NCBI RefSeq assembly: GCF_900101335.1
Contig: NZ_FNKA01000002.1
Location: 1-64,000 of the forward strand
DNA: 64,000 nucleotides
Direction of reading: 5' to 3'
DNA from: Quadrisphaera sp. DSM 44207
GTDB lineage: Bacteria > Actinomycetota > Actinomycetes > Actinomycetales > Quadrisphaeraceae
Part shown: positions 1 to 8,520 of the stretch, in pieces
Numbering within the stretch: the stretch's first letter is position 1
Layout: each line of letters begins with the position of its first letter
The notes under the pieces: generated by a model
Databases searched by the model: none
The model's input: the letters and a program-made list of their open reading frames with translations, nothing else
Told to the model about the DNA's origin: nothing
Made by a program: the position numbers and the translations under genes

Positions 1-132
1 GGACTTCAGCTCGGTGTACTCCGGGCCCATCCGCGCCCGCGTCTTGATCCACTCCGGCTTGCGCTCGATCGGAACGGCCGCGTTGCGCGCCTCGATCCGC
101 AGCATCCGACGTCCCTCAGGGGCCAGGGTCAC
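1..132 (-). CDS. lipA: Lipoyl synthase LipA, N-terminal part (cut by window edge)
   Basis: This is the N-terminus of lipoyl synthase, the radical-SAM enzyme that inserts two sulfurs into octanoyl groups on carrier lysines; the cluster-binding parts lie outside the window. The visible 44 codons contain [19 protein letters not shown], the family's characteristic N-terminal stretch. I chose GTG at 132 over the internal ATG at 105. The added residues VTLAPEGRR resemble the start of other actinobacterial LipA proteins. A TAGCCT -10 element sits exactly 6 nt upstream of this GTG, the same geometry as at lipB. LipB lies just upstream on the same strand, so the two lipoate genes are neighbours with matching promoters. 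Confidence 0.9.
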   Translation of the reverse strand, partial: MTLAPEGRRMLRIEARNAAVPIERKPEWIKTRARMGPEYTELKS

Positions 133-133
133 C

Positions 134-146
134 GCACCAGGCTACG
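134..146 (-). promoter_or_regulatory. lipA -10 region (13-mer shared with lipB)
   Basis: On the minus strand TAGCCT (139-144) lies 6 nt before the GTG at 132. The 13-mer GCACCAGGCTACG (plus strand) recurs exactly at 881-893 in front of lipB. I see no convincing -35 box. Confidence 0.55.
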
Positions 147-155
147 CCTGCGGCG

Positions 156-218
156 CACCTGTCCTACCTCGCCCACCTGGAGCTGATCGCGGCCGAGGTC
201 ATGCCCCAGCTGCGCTGA
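156..218 (+). pseudogene. Possible C-terminal remnant of a luciferase-like (LLM) flavin oxidoreductase
   Basis: In the frame ending at TGA 216-218 the plus strand reads [20 protein letters not shown] then stop. This resembles the last helix of LLM-class flavin-dependent monooxygenases, which often end in HLEL-A-EV-P-like text. The frame upstream does not look like the rest of such a protein, so at best this is a scar. It overlaps the 3' end of lipB on the other strand, which could mean that lipB took its present stop from the remnant. The match is from memory of the family and could be chance in GC-rich sequence. Confidence 0.3.
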
Positions 219-879
219 GCTCCTCGCCGGACGGCGCGGCCCGCAGCGCCGGCGGCAGCAGGCGCAGCAGGTGCGCCTCGACCACGGGCAGCGCCTCCGG
301 CACGCCGACGTCCCGCCCCAGCTCGGCGCTCAGCGACGTCACGCCGGCGTCGCGGATGCCGCACGGCACGATGCCGCCGAACGCGGCCAGGTCGCAGTCG
401 GCGTTGAGGGCGAACCCGTGCATCGCCACCCCGCGGGCCACGCGGACGCCGATCGCGGCCACCTTGCGCGCGGGCCCGCGCCCGTCGGCGGCGACCCACA
501 CCCCGCTGCGCCCGTCCACGCGCCCGCCCACCACGCCCAGGTCGGCGCAGGCGGCGATGAGGACCTCCTCGAGCAGGCGCACGTACCGCACCACGTCCAC
601 GGGCTCGGGCAGGCGCACGATCGGGTAGCCCACGAGCTGCCCGGGACCGTGCCAGGTGATCCTCCCGCCGCGGTCGACGTCGACGACGGGCGTGCCGTCG
701 CGGGGCCGCTCGTCGTCCGCCGTCCGCCTGCCGGCCGTGTAGGTGGGGGCGTGCTCGAGCAGGAGCACGGTGTCCTCGCGCCGCCCGGCCACGACGTCGG
801 CGTGGGCGGAGCGCTGCAGCTGCCAGCCCTCGCGGTACTCCAGCGGGGTGGGGCTGAAGGCGACCCGGAAGACCTGCAC
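199..879 (-). CDS. lipB: Octanoyl-[acyl carrier protein]:protein octanoyltransferase LipB
   Basis: LipB moves octanoate from acyl carrier protein to the lipoyl-domain lysine of E2 and GcvH proteins in the cytoplasm, giving the substrate for LipA. The 226-residue product has the family signature [18 protein letters not shown], the lysine in [10 protein letters not shown] and the catalytic cysteine in GGIVPCGI, so it should be active. GTG at 879 is 6 nt after a TAGCCT -10 element, which supports this start and a leaderless message. Its targets SucB and the E3 enzyme LpdA are encoded about 9 kb away on the same strand. The last 20 bases overlap a possible oxidoreductase remnant on the other strand. 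Confidence 0.97.
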   Translation of the reverse strand: MQVFRVAFSPTPLEYREGWQLQRSAHADVVAGRREDTVLLLEHAPTYTAGRRTADDERPRDGTPVVDVDRGGRITWHGPGQLVGYPIVRLPEPVDVVRYVRLLEEVLIAACADLGVVGGRVDGRSGVWVAADGRGPARKVAAIGVRVARGVAMHGFALNADCDLAAFGGIVPCGIRDAGVTSLSAELGRDVGVPEALPVVEAHLLRLLPPALRAAPSGEELSAAGA

Positions 880-880
880 G

Positions 881-893
881 GCACCAGGCTACG
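881..893 (-). promoter_or_regulatory. lipB -10 region (13-mer shared with lipA)
   Basis: TAGCCT on the minus strand (886-891) is followed by a 6-nt spacer and the lipB GTG. The 13-mer is identical to that at 134-146. Confidence 0.55.
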
Positions 894-939
894 GCGGCCC
901 GCGGTCGCCGCTGCCGGTCGTGCGGGGGACCATGCCGGC

Positions 940-3429
940 GTGACGACGAGCAGCGCACCGGGCGAGCACCCGAGCCCGCGCCCGAGCCCGCGCCGGGCCG
1001 TCGCGCGGGCCGGCGCGCTGCTGGCCGTCCTCGGCGTGTGGCTGGCGCTGGCCGGCGTCGGGGGGCCGCTGGTGGGCCGCCTGTCGGAGGTGCAGCGCAA
1101 CGACAACGCGTCCTTCCTGCCCGAGGAGGCCGAGTCCTCCGCGGTCTCCGAGCGCGCGGGCGCCTTCGCCGGCTCGGACGCGCTGCCGTTCTTCGTCGTG
1201 CTCGAGCGCGAGGGCGGCCTGGCCGCGAGCGACGCCCCGGCCGTGCAGCAGTGGATCGCGGGCCTGCCGGACGTGGAGGTGGAGGTCGCCGACGCCGACC
1301 CCGTGCCGCTGGGCGACCTGCTCGCCGACGAGCCGGTCGTCCCCGTGCCGAGCCGGGACGGCGCGGCGCTGCTGGTGCCCGTGCCGCTGGACGCGCAGGC
1401 CGCGGGGGAGAACCTCCCCGACGGCGAGCCGGCGCTCTTCGGCGCCGCGCAGGCGCTGCGCACGTCGCTGGCCGCGGACGTGGAGGCGGCCAGCCCGGGC
1501 CTGCAGGCGTGGGTGACCGGCCCCGGCGGCGTGCTCGCCGACTTCGTCACCGCCTTCGCCGGCATCGACGGCCGGCTGCTGCAGGTGTCGCTGGCGGTGG
1601 TCTTCGTCATCCTGCTGCTGGTCTACCGCAGCCCGCTGCTGCCCGTCGCGGCCCTGCTCGCCGCCCTCTTCGCCCTCGCGGCCGCGGGTGCGCTCGTCTA
1701 CCCGCTCGCCGACGCCGGCGCCATCGACATCAACGGCCAGAGCCAGGGCATCCTCTTCATCCTCGTCGTCGGCGCCGCGACCGACTACGCCCTCCTCCTC
1801 GTCGCCCGCTACCGCGAGGAGCTGCACGAGCACCCGTCGAAGTACACGGCCATGCGCCGCGCGTGGCGGGCCTCGCTGGAGCCGATCGCGGCGAGCGCCG
1901 CGACCGTCGTCCTGGGGCTGCTGTGCCTGCTGCTGGCCGACCTCGGCTCCACGCGCGGCCTCGGCCCCGTCGGCGCCATCGGCATCGTCGCGGCGCTCGT
2001 CTCGTCGCTGACCCTGCTGCCGGTGCTGCTGCTGGTGCCGGTCGTGCTGCTCCTCCTCGTCGCGCTCGCGGTCGCCGCCGGCGCCGGCGCGGCCCTCGCG
2101 GGAGCCGCCGGGGCCGCGGTCGGCGCGGCCGTCGTCGTCCTCGCCGCCGCCGTCCTGGCGGCGCTGCGCTGGCGGGCGCTGCACGCGCACGGGCGGCACG
2201 TCGCCGGTGGGCACGACGCCCCCTGGTACGCCCGGGCACCCTCCGGCCGGTGGCTGTTCTGGCCCCGAGTGCCGCACCTGGACCACGCGCACTCCGCCGG
2301 CGTCGTCGGCGCGCGCGGCCTGTGGGGCCGGGTCTCCTCCCTCGTGGGACGCCGTCCGCGCGCCGTGTGGGTGCTCACGCTGGCCGCCCTGCTCGGCCTG
2401 GCGGCGTTCGTGCCGCAGTTCGAGGCCGACGGCGTGGAGCAGACGGACGTCTTCCGCGACCGCGTGGAGTCCGTGGTGGGCCAGGAGGTGCTCCTCGGGC
2501 ACTTCCCCGGCGGGTCCGGCACCCCCGCGCTCGTCCTCGCCGACGAGGCCGACCTGCCGCAGGTGCTCGAGGTGGTCACCGCCACCGACGGCGTGCAGGC
2601 GGCGGTGGCGACCTCCGCCGCCCCGGCCGCGCCCGGCGCGCCGCCCGGCCCGCCCCTCGTCGTCGACGGCACCGTGCAGGTGCAGGCGACCCTGCAGCCG
2701 CCGGCGGGCAGCCCCGAGGCCGAGGACGTCGTCGCGGACCTGCGCACCCGCCTGGACGCCGTCGGCACCGATGTCCTCGTCGGCGGGCAGACGGCCTCCA
2801 ACCTCGACGTCCGCGAGGCCAGCGAGCGCGACCTGCGCGTGATCGTGCCGGCGGTGCTGGCGGTCATCCTCGTCGTCCTCGTGCTGCTGCTGCGCTCCCT
2901 CGTGGCGCCGGTGCTGCTCGTGGCCGCCAACGTGCTGTCCTTCGCGGCCACCATCGGCGCCAGCGCCATCCTGTTCGGGGACGCCGTGCTCGACCTGCCG
3001 GGCGGCGACCCGGCGATCCCGCTCTACGGGTTCGTCTTCCTCGTCGCGCTCGGCATCGACTACTCGATCTTCCTCACGACGAGGGTGCGCGAGGAGTCGG
3101 TGGCGCGGGGCACCCGCCCGGGCACCCTCGTGGGCCTGGCCGTCACCGGCGGCGTCATCACGAGCGCGGGCGTCGTCCTCGCCTCCACCTTCGGCGCGCT
3201 CGCGACGATCCCGATCCTGTTCCTGCTGCAGATCGCGGTCATCGTCGCCCTCGGCGTCCTGCTCGACACCCTCGTCGTCCGCTCGCTGCTGGTGCCAGCG
3301 GCCGTGTACGACATCGGGTCCCGGGTGTGGTGGCCGAGCCGGCTCTCCCGCGAGCACCCGGAGGCGGGCGAGGAGGCGGGCGAGGAGGCGCGGGAGCGGC
3401 CGCGCGAGCCCGTGCGGGCCGACGGGTGA
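940..3429 (+). CDS. MMPL/RND-superfamily membrane transporter
   Basis: The 829-residue protein is an MMPL-type RND transporter, a proton-driven exporter family linked to lipid or drug export in Actinobacteria. A first membrane helix (about 24-42) is followed by a periplasmic-type loop and then a helix bundle carrying GAATDYALLLVARYREEL near residue 277. A second half repeats this layout with ALGIDYSIFLTTRVREE near residue 703; both are the conserved Asp-Tyr-containing MMPL motifs. Between the halves is an unusually Ala/Val-rich hydrophobic stretch (about 365-410) that may be an extra helix pair. The C-terminus has an EAGEEAGEEA tandem repeat. GTG at 940 is the first start after the divergent lipB promoter. 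The stop overlaps the next gene as GTGA. The substrate is unknown. Confidence 0.9.
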   Translation: MTTSSAPGEHPSPRPSPRRAVARAGALLAVLGVWLALAGVGGPLVGRLSEVQRNDNASFLPEEAESSAVSERAGAFAGSDALPFFVVLEREGGLAASDAPAVQQWIAGLPDVEVEVADADPVPLGDLLADEPVVPVPSRDGAALLVPVPLDAQAAGENLPDGEPALFGAAQALRTSLAADVEAASPGLQAWVTGPGGVLADFVTAFAGIDGRLLQVSLAVVFVILLLVYRSPLLPVAALLAALFALAAAGALVYPLADAGAIDINGQSQGILFILVVGAATDYALLLVARYREELHEHPSKYTAMRRAWRASLEPIAASAATVVLGLLCLLLADLGSTRGLGPVGAIGIVAALVSSLTLLPVLLLVPVVLLLLVALAVAAGAGAALAGAAGAAVGAAVVVLAAAVLAALRWRALHAHGRHVAGGHDAPWYARAPSGRWLFWPRVPHLDHAHSAGVVGARGLWGRVSSLVGRRPRAVWVLTLAALLGLAAFVPQFEADGVEQTDVFRDRVESVVGQEVLLGHFPGGSGTPALVLADEADLPQVLEVVTATDGVQAAVATSAAPAAPGAPPGPPLVVDGTVQVQATLQPPAGSPEAEDVVADLRTRLDAVGTDVLVGGQTASNLDVREASERDLRVIVPAVLAVILVVLVLLLRSLVAPVLLVAANVLSFAATIGASAILFGDAVLDLPGGDPAIPLYGFVFLVALGIDYSIFLTTRVREESVARGTRPGTLVGLAVTGGVITSAGVVLASTFGALATIPILFLLQIAVIVALGVLLDTLVVRSLLVPAAVYDIGSRVWWPSRLSREHPEAGEEAGEEARERPREPVRADG

Positions 3430-3461
3430 GCGGGACGGTGAGCGGATCGGTGAGCGGGACG
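3426..3461 (+). repeat. 12-nt tandem repeat, 3 copies, containing alternative start codons
   Basis: Three copies of GTGAGCGGRWCG run in frame and each supplies a possible GTG start for the oxidoreductase (reading VSGTVSGSVSGT). Copy-number change here would change the N-terminus by four residues per unit. Confidence 0.8.
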
Positions 3462-4508
3462 GGGGCGAGCGGCGTGGACGGCGCGAGGATCGGGCTGGTC
3501 GGGTACGGGGACGCCGGGCGCGGGATCCACGCCCGGCTGCTGCGGGAGGCGGGGCTGGACGTCGCCGTGGTGGCCACCGCCAGCCCGCAGCGGGTGGCGG
3601 CGGCGCGCGAGGAGCTGCCCGGCGCCGCCGTGGTGCCGGACCTGCCCGCGCTGCTGGACGCCCGCCCCGACGCGGTCGTCCTCGCCTCCCCCACCGGCGC
3701 GCACGCGGAGCAGGTTCTCGCGTGCGTCGCCGCCGGCGTGCCCGTGGTCTGCGACAAGCCGCTGGCCGTCGACGCCCCGACCGCCGCCTCCCTCGTGGCG
3801 GCGGCGCGGGAGGCGGGCGTGCCGCTGACCGTCTTCCAGAACCGCCGCTGGGACGACGAGCAGCGCACCCTCGCGGCGGTCCTGGACCAGGACGCCCTGG
3901 GCCCGGTGCACCGCTTCGAGCGGCGCTGGGAGCGGTGGCGGCCGGTGCCCAAGGACCGCTGGCGCGAGAACGCCCCGCCGCAGCAGGGCGGCGGCCTGCT
4001 CCTCGACCTCGGCAGCCACCTCGTCGACTCCGCCGTGCAGCTCTTCGGCCCCGTCACCGCCGTCGGGGCCGAGATCGCCGCGCGCACGACCGTCGCCGAG
4101 GACGACGTGTTCCTCTCCTGCGTCCACGCCGGCGGGGTGCGCAGCCACCTGTGGGCCGCCTCCCTCGTCGCGGCGCCCGGGCCGCGCACCCGCGTCCTGG
4201 GAGCGCGCGGCGCGTACCTGGCGACCGGGTTCGAGGGGGTGCCCGACGCCACAGCCGTGCCGTCCACGGCGCCGCCGGGGTGCACCGGGTGGGTCTTCGG
4301 CGGGGAGGAGCCCGTCCCGGTCCCCACGGCGCCCGGGGCGCACGCGGACTTCTACCGCCTGCTGGGCGCGGCCCTGCGCGAGGGGACGGGGCAGGCGGGG
4401 ATGCCGGTGCAGCCGGAGGACGCCGTGCACGTCCTCGCGGTCCTCGACGCCGCGCGGCTCAGCGCGGAGCAGGGGCGGGTCGTGCCGGTGGCGCCGTCCG
4501 CGCCCTGA
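3426..4508 (+). CDS. Gfo/Idh/MocA-family NAD(P)-dependent oxidoreductase
   Basis: This is a two-domain oxidoreductase of about 360 residues acting on a sugar or polyol substrate that cannot be named from sequence. It has an N-terminal Rossmann fold (GLVGYGDAGRG), the family's E/D-K-P motif as CDKPLAVDAP with the conserved lysine, and the C-terminal LLDLGSHLVDSAVQLFG helix holding the conserved Asp and His. Four in-frame GTG codons (3426, 3438, 3450, 3474) lie in a 12-nt tandem repeat, so the true start is uncertain. I used 3426 because it overlaps the MMPL stop as GTGA and suggests translational coupling. The 3' end overlaps the convergent PAP2 gene by 50 bp. Confidence 0.88.
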   Translation: MSGTVSGSVSGTGASGVDGARIGLVGYGDAGRGIHARLLREAGLDVAVVATASPQRVAAAREELPGAAVVPDLPALLDARPDAVVLASPTGAHAEQVLACVAAGVPVVCDKPLAVDAPTAASLVAAAREAGVPLTVFQNRRWDDEQRTLAAVLDQDALGPVHRFERRWERWRPVPKDRWRENAPPQQGGGLLLDLGSHLVDSAVQLFGPVTAVGAEIAARTTVAEDDVFLSCVHAGGVRSHLWAASLVAAPGPRTRVLGARGAYLATGFEGVPDATAVPSTAPPGCTGWVFGGEEPVPVPTAPGAHADFYRLLGAALREGTGQAGMPVQPEDAVHVLAVLDAARLSAEQGRVVPVAPSAP

Positions 4509-5409
4509 CGCCAGGGGCGTCCAGCCGCCACCCGGTCAGCCGCCGCGCGACGCGGGCGATCTGCTCCTGCCAGCGCAGCGCCGCCCGCGCCAGCAGCAGG
4601 CCGACGAGGGCGCCGACCACGAGGTCGGTGACCCAGTGCGTGCCCAGGTACAGGGAGATCGCCGCCATCGTCGCCGTCGGTCCGGCCACGGCCGCGACCT
4701 GCGTGCGCCGGCGCAGGCGCCTCCCGCGCCACCGGCCCGCGAAGTGCACGAGCAGCGCGGCGCACAGCGCGGTGTTCGCGGCGTGCCCGGAGGGGAAGAT
4801 GATCCCGTCCTGGCCGAGGGCCGGGTCGCCGTCGCGGGGGAAGCCCCGACCGGTGGCGAGCTTGGTCGAGCCCACGACGAGGTTGAGGGCGAGCTCGGAG
4901 ACCACCACCACGAGCAGGGGCCGCCAGTCGCCGGTGCGCCAGCGCAGCAGCAGCGCGACCACCACCAGCAGCGGGACCGTCAGGCCGCGCAGGCCCATGT
5001 CGTCCATCACCCACGCGGCGTCCTCGAGCGCCGGCCACCGCTGCAGCGGCGCGTACGCCTGCACCGCGACGTCCAGGCGCACCAGCGGCCCGGCGGTGAC
5101 GACGTCGACGACGACGGCGAGGAGCACCGCCGCGGCCGCCAGCGGCCACCAGCGCACCGCCGCCGCGACCGCAGCCCGCGCGGGCCGCCGCTGCGTGGTG
5201 CGGGAAGCCGGGCGGGCACCCTCGAGCGCTCGTGCGGTGGCGCGATCCAGCTCGCGGACCAGCTCGGGGCCCGGCCCGCGGTCCGGTGCGCGGTCCGGTG
5301 CGCGGCCGGGTGCGAGGGAGGCGACGGGCCCGCGCGCGCGTGCCAGGGCGCGGTGGCGCGAGGACGGCGGCCGGTGGCGCACGGGGGCGCTGAGTCCGGG
5401 CAGGGCCAT
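4459..5409 (-). CDS. PAP2-family membrane phosphatase
   Basis: This is a 316-residue integral membrane phosphatase of the PAP2 superfamily, which acts on lipid phosphates or pyrophosphates at the membrane surface. After a disordered Arg/Pro-rich N-terminus of about 75 residues with an APDR repeat come five or six predicted helices. The three family motifs are recognisable: KLATGRGFPR, FPSGHAANTA, and SLYLGTHWVTDLVVG with the catalytic His and Asp. In the third motif the usual Arg six residues before the His is Ser, which may weaken phosphate binding. ATG 5409 follows TAAGCG by 6 nt. The 3' end overlaps the oxidoreductase gene tail to tail. Confidence 0.85.
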   Translation of the reverse strand: MALPGLSAPVRHRPPSSRHRALARARGPVASLAPGRAPDRAPDRGPGPELVRELDRATARALEGARPASRTTQRRPARAAVAAAVRWWPLAAAAVLLAVVVDVVTAGPLVRLDVAVQAYAPLQRWPALEDAAWVMDDMGLRGLTVPLLVVVALLLRWRTGDWRPLLVVVVSELALNLVVGSTKLATGRGFPRDGDPALGQDGIIFPSGHAANTALCAALLVHFAGRWRGRRLRRRTQVAAVAGPTATMAAISLYLGTHWVTDLVVGALVGLLLARAALRWQEQIARVARRLTGWRLDAPGVRARTAPPARPAPAPR

Positions 5410-5487
5410 GCGCCGCGCTTACCCGAGGCACCGGTCGTCACGCGGCGCGAGGACCGCCGGGTTCCCGGACGATCTGTGAGGTGCGTC

Positions 5488-6762
5488 TCACCCAGCGGCG
5501 CCCAGGGCGGCGAGCACGGCGCCCGCCGCGCGGCGGCCGGAGACCAGGGCGCCCTGCTGGCTGGCGGTGTCGCGGTGGTCCCCGGCCACGAAGACGCCCC
5601 CGCCCAGGTCGACCGGGCGGCGGGCCTGCAGGGGCGCGGTCACGGCGGGCAGGGCGTGCGGCAGGGCGTGCACCGCCAGCAGGTCCCAGCCGGCGGTGGC
5701 CGTGCCGTACAGCAGGGCCAGCTGGGCGCGGACGTCCCGCTCCGACGCCCCGTCGGCGCGGGCGCCGAGCACGGTGCTGGCCACCAGGTGCCGCGCCGGG
5801 TCCGCGCCCGCCGGCGCGTAGCCGGGTGCCACCGCCGTCAGCACGGCGCTGTTGACGAGCGGTCCGCGCCGGTCGCCGTCCACGTGCAGCAGCCGGCGGG
5901 TGCGCGCGGGGGCGGGCGGGACGTCGGTGAGGTGCCACCAGGTCGTCAGGGCGCGCGGCGGCGGCACGCGCAGGCCCGGCAGCAGGCGCGCGGCCGCCGC
6001 GGCGTCGGTGGCGACCACCACCGCCCGCGCCCGCACCGCGCCCGCCGCGGTGCCCACCCGCACACCGGCCCCCGTGCGCTCGACCCCGATGACGGGCACG
6101 GCGGTGCGCACGGCGCCGGCCGGCAGGGACGCCGCCACCTGCTGGGGCAGCGCCTGGACGCCGCCGGCGGGGACGCCGGGCGTCCCGCGCACGAAGCTGC
6201 GCACGACCAGGCGCGTGAACGCGGCGGACGTCGCACCGCCGTCCTCGCCGAGGACCCCCGCCAGGAAGGGCGTGACCACGCTGCGCCGCAGCCGCCCGTG
6301 CACGCCCGCGCGGTCGAGCGCCGAGGACAGCGGCTCGTCGGTGCCGTCCCGCACGCGCCGGGGGTCGGCCAGCGCCGCGCCCAGCGCCCAGCGGGCGAAG
6401 GCGGCCTTCTCCGGCAGGGAGCCCACCGGCGCGCGCAGCGACTCCAGGGCCGCCGAGGGCAGGCGGCGCGGGTCGGCGACGCGGTGCCGCCCGGCGCCCG
6501 TCGCCACCACGACGCCGGCGGCGAAGGGCCGCAGCTGCAGGCGCGCCAGGTCCACCACGCGGGGCAGCGCCGGGTAGGCGGGGTTGACCAGCTGGAACCC
6601 GCGGTCGCAGCGGTAGCCGTCGACGACGTCGGTGCGCACGCGCCCGCCGACGCCGTCGGAGGCCTCGAGCACGAGCGCGGGCACACCGGCGGCCGCCAGC
6701 CGCTGGGCGCAGGCCAGGCCCGCCAGCCCGGCGCCCACGACGACGACCTCGGCGCTGTCCAC
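5488..6762 (-). CDS. FAD-dependent amine-oxidase/desaturase-type oxidoreductase
   Basis: This 424-residue flavoprotein has an N-terminal dinucleotide-binding fold (VVVGAGLAGLACAQRLAAAG), the downstream DGVGGRVRT double-glycine motif, and the C-terminal FAD contact VFVAGDHRDTASQQGALVSG. The layout fits the amine oxidase, protoporphyrinogen oxidase and carotenoid desaturase superfamily; the substrate cannot be called. GTG 6762 is supported by a TACCGT -10 element 7 nt upstream. It is transcribed away from the kinase gene, with 72 bp between the two starts. No partner genes for haem or carotenoid synthesis are near. Confidence 0.85.
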   Translation of the reverse strand: MDSAEVVVVGAGLAGLACAQRLAAAGVPALVLEASDGVGGRVRTDVVDGYRCDRGFQLVNPAYPALPRVVDLARLQLRPFAAGVVVATGAGRHRVADPRRLPSAALESLRAPVGSLPEKAAFARWALGAALADPRRVRDGTDEPLSSALDRAGVHGRLRRSVVTPFLAGVLGEDGGATSAAFTRLVVRSFVRGTPGVPAGGVQALPQQVAASLPAGAVRTAVPVIGVERTGAGVRVGTAAGAVRARAVVVATDAAAAARLLPGLRVPPPRALTTWWHLTDVPPAPARTRRLLHVDGDRRGPLVNSAVLTAVAPGYAPAGADPARHLVASTVLGARADGASERDVRAQLALLYGTATAGWDLLAVHALPHALPAVTAPLQARRPVDLGGGVFVAGDHRDTASQQGALVSGRRAAGAVLAALGAAG

Positions 6763-6769
6763 CGGCGCG

Positions 6770-6775
6770 ACGGTA
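6770..6775 (-). promoter_or_regulatory. -10 element of the FAD oxidoreductase gene
   Basis: Minus-strand TACCGT is followed by 7 nt and GTG 6762, the leaderless geometry seen repeatedly in this window. Confidence 0.45.
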
Positions 6776-6834
6776 CCGCCGGGGCCTGTGGACAGCGCCG
6801 GCGCGCCTGCGTCCGCGCGCGGCAGGGTGGGCGG

Positions 6835-8475
6835 GTGAGCGAGCGCCCCGTCCGCGTCGTCCGTGCCGTCGGTGCCGTCCGTGCACCCGCGCCGGTCATC
6901 CCGAGCGTGCCCGGCTACCGCCTCGGGCGGCTGCTGGGCGCGGGCGGCAGCGGCCAGGTGTGGGCGGCGACGGCGCCGGACGGCTCGCAGGTCGCCGTCA
7001 AGGTGCTCCTCGGGCTGCCGCCAGGGGCACCGGAGCCCTCCGAGGCCTCCCTGCTGGCGGCGGTCGAGCACCCCCACGTGGTGCGCCTGCTCGACGTCGT
7101 GCGCACCAGCACGGGCCCCGCCCTGGTGCTCCAGCTGGCCGGCGGGGGGAGCCTGCAGGACCTCGTGGCGGCCCGCGGTCCCCTCGACGCCGCGGAGGTC
7201 GTCACCGTGGTCGGCTGCCTCGGCAGCGCCCTCGCCGCCCTGCACGCGCGCGGGCTCGTGCACGGCGACGTCGCCCCCGGCAACGTGCTCCTCGACGACG
7301 ACGGCCGGCCGCTGCTGTCCGACGGGGGCCAGGCCGGCGCGGTCGGGAGCGCGGCCGGGGTCGCGGTCGAGAGCGTGGTCGAGAGCGCGGCCGGGGTCGT
7401 GCCGCCGACGGGCCGCGGGCGGCGGGCGCGGCGGCCCGGGCGCGAGGCGCCGCAGGCGTGGCTGACCGCGACCCCGGGCTTCGTCGCGCCCGAGCGGCTC
7501 AGCGGCGCCGCGGCCGCGCCCGCCGGTGACGTCCACGGGCTCGCGGCGGTGGGGTGGTTCGCGCTCACCGGCCGCGCGCCGAGCACCGGGGACGTCCCAC
7601 CGGACGCGCTCGACGACCTCCTCGACGCCGCTCCGGACGCCGCTCCGGACGCCGCGGGGGAGGCGGAGCCCGGTGGCGGGCCGGCGCGCGCGGCGCTGCT
7701 CGACCTGCTCCGGCGCGGCACGGCCGCGGCGCCCGCCGACCGCCCCGGCGCCGCCGAGCTCGCCGACGCGGCCTGGGCGCTGCTGCCCGCGCAGCCCGTG
7801 CGCCTGGCTCCGGACGCCGCAGCGTCCTCGGCCGGTGCCGTCACCCGGCGCCTGCGGCTGGAGGCCGCCGCCGCGGCCGAGGACGCCGGGCAGGAGCGGC
7901 GCTGGCCCGCCCGCGGCCGCGCCGTCGCCGGCGGGCTCGCGCTGGCCGGCCTCGCCGGGGCGACCGTCGTCGCGGTCCTCCTCACCACCTCCGCGCCGAC
8001 CGGTCCGCCGGCCCCGACCGGTCCACCGACCCCGGCTGGCCGTCCGGCCCCGGTCGGCGCCGTCCCGTCCGGTGTCGCGCCGAGCGCGGCAGCCGACCCG
8101 GCCGCCGCCGTCCCCGCGCTGGCCGCGCTGCGCTCGCGCGCCTACACCGAGGCGGACGCCGACCTGCTGCGGGAGGTCAACGCCGCGGGCTCGCCCGCGG
8201 CGCAGGCGGACCTCGCCCAGCTCGAGCGCTCCCTGGCCGGCGGAGCGCGCCTGGACGGCCTCGCGTTCGAGGTGCTCGCCACCGAGGTGCTGTCCGCGCC
8301 CGCGAGCGCCGACGGGGCGCGGCGTGCGCGCGTGCGCGCCACGGTGGTCACCTCGGCCCACGAGCGGGTGCTGCCGGACGGCACCTCGGTGGCGGTGCCG
8401 GCGTCCGCGCCGGTCACCTCCCTGCTGGTGCTCGTGCGCGACGGGCAGCGGTGGGTCGTGGAGTCGACCGCCTGA
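6835..8475 (+). CDS. Divergent membrane-anchored Ser/Thr protein kinase-like protein
   Basis: The 546-residue protein has a cytoplasmic kinase fold, one membrane helix and an outer domain. Residues 27-60 give the glycine loop GAGGSGQVW and the ATP lysine AVKVL (K56); E70 may be the helix-C glutamate. The catalytic loop reads HGDVAPGNVLL (143-153), so the Asp and Asn are kept but the usual Lys of HRDLKPxN is Ala. The DFG motif is DGG (163-165). TPGFVAPERL is the APE region. A helix near 365-385 (GGLALAGLAGATVVAVLLTT) leads to a Pro-rich stalk and an about 120-residue domain resembling NTF2-like folds. It could be a weak kinase or a pseudokinase. Confidence 0.8.
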   Translation: MSERPVRVVRAVGAVRAPAPVIPSVPGYRLGRLLGAGGSGQVWAATAPDGSQVAVKVLLGLPPGAPEPSEASLLAAVEHPHVVRLLDVVRTSTGPALVLQLAGGGSLQDLVAARGPLDAAEVVTVVGCLGSALAALHARGLVHGDVAPGNVLLDDDGRPLLSDGGQAGAVGSAAGVAVESVVESAAGVVPPTGRGRRARRPGREAPQAWLTATPGFVAPERLSGAAAAPAGDVHGLAAVGWFALTGRAPSTGDVPPDALDDLLDAAPDAAPDAAGEAEPGGGPARAALLDLLRRGTAAAPADRPGAAELADAAWALLPAQPVRLAPDAAASSAGAVTRRLRLEAAAAAEDAGQERRWPARGRAVAGGLALAGLAGATVVAVLLTTSAPTGPPAPTGPPTPAGRPAPVGAVPSGVAPSAAADPAAAVPALAALRSRAYTEADADLLREVNAAGSPAAQADLAQLERSLAGGARLDGLAFEVLATEVLSAPASADGARRARVRATVVTSAHERVLPDGTSVAVPASAPVTSLLVLVRDGQRWVVESTA

Positions 8476-8520
8476 GCGCGGCGCGCCGGCGGCGCGTCGG
8501 GCGGCGGGTCAGGTGGCGGG

